DNA of 15,827 bases, taken from JBDKTH01 sp964558295. Its GTDB lineage: Bacteria; Planctomycetota; Planctomycetia; Pirellulales; Thermoguttaceae. The stretch spans positions 1 through 15,827 of the forward strand of contig CAZLDQ010000137.1 of assembly GCA_964558295.1 (NCBI GenBank), in the 5' to 3' direction. Numbering within the stretch: position 1 is the stretch's first letter; each line of letters begins with the position of its first letter. The position numbers and the translations under genes were made by a program. This document shows positions 14,992 through 15,827 of this stretch, in pieces. Under the pieces are notes generated by a model, which ran no database searches, had not been told where the DNA came from, and was given only the letters and a program-made list of their open reading frames with translations.

Positions 14992-15827
14992 CTTTGCAAG
15001 TAGAAGATAACAAACGACTTACGAAACGCCCCCAAAAGCTTGTTACCGCCAAACCGCCACCAACACTCCATAAACACTCAATTGCCGGTTTTGGGCCTCA
15101 AGAACTCTGGCACATACAGGCCCTCCACCGCCTGATTCAATTGCCGGGCGTAGTTGATATACTTTTGGGTGGTTTGATAGCTTTTGTGCCTCATGAGCGT
15201 TTGGATCGCTTCGGCGCTCAATTTATCAGCGTTCATTGACGCAAATGCCCTCCGGTAATCGTGAAACCCATACCGGCCACAAGCTGGGGTGTGCTCGTGG
15301 TTCTCATGGCAAGGCAAGTCGATCCCGGCCGCGTCCTGGATCATTGCGAACTGCTCATAGAGGGTCTTCTCGGACCAGTCCCAAGGGAAGACTAGTTCGC
15401 CAAAGCTGACGATCTTTCGCAAGTGCTCCACCACCACGGAGTGTAATGGAGTCCTGTCGTCACGACCGCCCTTGTTGTCGGCAGCCCTTGTAAGGGCATA
15501 GCCCTCGTCCAAGCTAACATCGCTCCACCTCAGCGCGAGGATCTCGCCGATTCTCCAACCGCTCAGGTAGGCGAACGTCAACAGCGCTCGCCACCAATCG
15601 GCAGTCGCGTAGACGTCACTTACTGGCCGTGTAGCGCACTCGCAAGCCGTATAGATCTTGGCGAAGTCCTCTGCCGTGACGTAGCGTGGAATCTTCTTCG
15701 GTTCTCTCAACATGCGGATCTTTGGCACGGTCACAAGATATCCGGAACGTGTCAATGGGTTTGAGACAACTATTTTCCGAAATTAGTGTCGCGTGGCAGT
15801 GGTAGTATCCGGGGCTCCGGCGCATCG
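14992..15827. mobile_element. Left end of a probable tRNA-inserted integrative element (continues past window)
   Basis: An integrase gene whose 3' end faces the 3' end of an intact tRNA-Arg gene is the standard layout of integrative elements that use the tRNA 3' half as attachment site. The element would run right from about 14992. The opposite attachment repeat is not in the window, so the boundary is inferred. The sequence here is noticeably less G/C-rich than the neighbouring genes. Confidence 0.45.
15078..15755 (-). CDS. Tyrosine recombinase / integrase, apparently lacking its N-terminal DNA-binding domain
   Basis: A catalytic domain of a phage-type integrase. Counting from TTG 15755, it has Arg68 (SGWRIGE), Lys95 (DNKGG), His165 and Arg168 (GFHDYRRAF), His190 (LMRHKSYQTT) and the nucleophile Tyr199 (QKYINYA): the full active-site set. 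A Cys/His cluster before the HxxR motif (C149, H150, H153, H155, C159) may bind a metal. The usual core-binding (SAM-like) domain should precede residue 1, but an in-frame TAA lies at 15783-15785. The short visible sequence beyond it resembles no integrase in any frame. The gene is therefore either 5'-truncated or frameshifted, or uses a short form. The start is unsure. The carboxyl end (LNQAVEGLYVPEFL) looks complete. Confidence 0.85.
   Translation of the reverse strand: MTRSGYLVTVPKIRMLREPKKIPRYVTAEDFAKIYTACECATRPVSDVYATADWWRALLTFAYLSGWRIGEILALRWSDVSLDEGYALTRAADNKGGRDDRTPLHSVVVEHLRKIVSFGELVFPWDWSEKTLYEQFAMIQDAAGIDLPCHENHEHTPACGRYGFHDYRRAFASMNADKLSAEAIQTLMRHKSYQTTQKYINYARQLNQAVEGLYVPEFLRPKTGN

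Noticed and set aside
1..15827. CRISPR array, rRNA genes, complete insertion sequence or toxin-antitoxin pair
   Set aside because: No regularly spaced repeats, rRNA-like sequence, DDE transposase or paired small toxin/antitoxin genes were seen on either strand.

Overview
The window looks like a chromosomal segment of a planctomycete, probably from the Pirellulales. This is inference from gene content, not a database match. It carries an lpxA with a Gram-negative outer-membrane function, a stand-alone TrpB2-type tryptophan synthase beta chain, an M28 peptidase with two PDZ domains, a TM2/DUF6677-like membrane protein, a Tat-signal Gfo/Idh/MocA oxidoreductase, a DUF4105 lipoprotein and a heparinase II/III-like protein. 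Codons are G/C-rich at third positions. Two runs of ten N mark assembly gaps, so this is draft or metagenome-derived sequence.

Layout, left to right: the 3' part of lpxA (+, cut by the window edge) converges on trpB2 (-), with a strong hairpin between them. A 758-base intergenic region follows and holds a long imperfect palindrome built from two copies of a REP-like unit. Next come an M28/PDZ peptidase (+, split by an N gap), a DUF6677-like protein (+) and a 67-residue membrane protein (+). The last of these ends tail-to-tail on rsmG (-, also gapped) with shared CTAG stop codons. A Gfo/Idh/MocA oxidoreductase (+) then converges on what looks like the decayed 3' end of a lost gene (-). An unrecognised 399-residue cytoplasmic protein with an acidic Ala/Pro/Glu linker (+) follows, then a short intergenic region with a terminator hairpin, a 16-base tandem duplication and a third REP-like unit.

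The block from about 9.5 to 14.4 kb is four minus-strand genes for envelope or exported proteins: heparinase-like, a small secreted protein of unknown function, an outer-membrane beta-barrel-like protein and a DUF4105 lipoprotein. Their spacing (125-224 bases) argues against one tight operon. The right end is a tRNA-Arg(UCU) gene followed by a tyrosine-recombinase gene pointing at the tRNA 3' end. This is the usual arrangement of an integrative element inserted at a tRNA; the element would continue beyond the window.

Most of the window is ordinary core-genome content. The items most worth a second look are the REP-like repeat family, the tRNA/integrase boundary with an apparently N-terminally truncated recombinase, the orphan 399-residue protein, and the gene remnant next to it. 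I saw no clear evidence of a novel defence, CRISPR or biosynthetic system.
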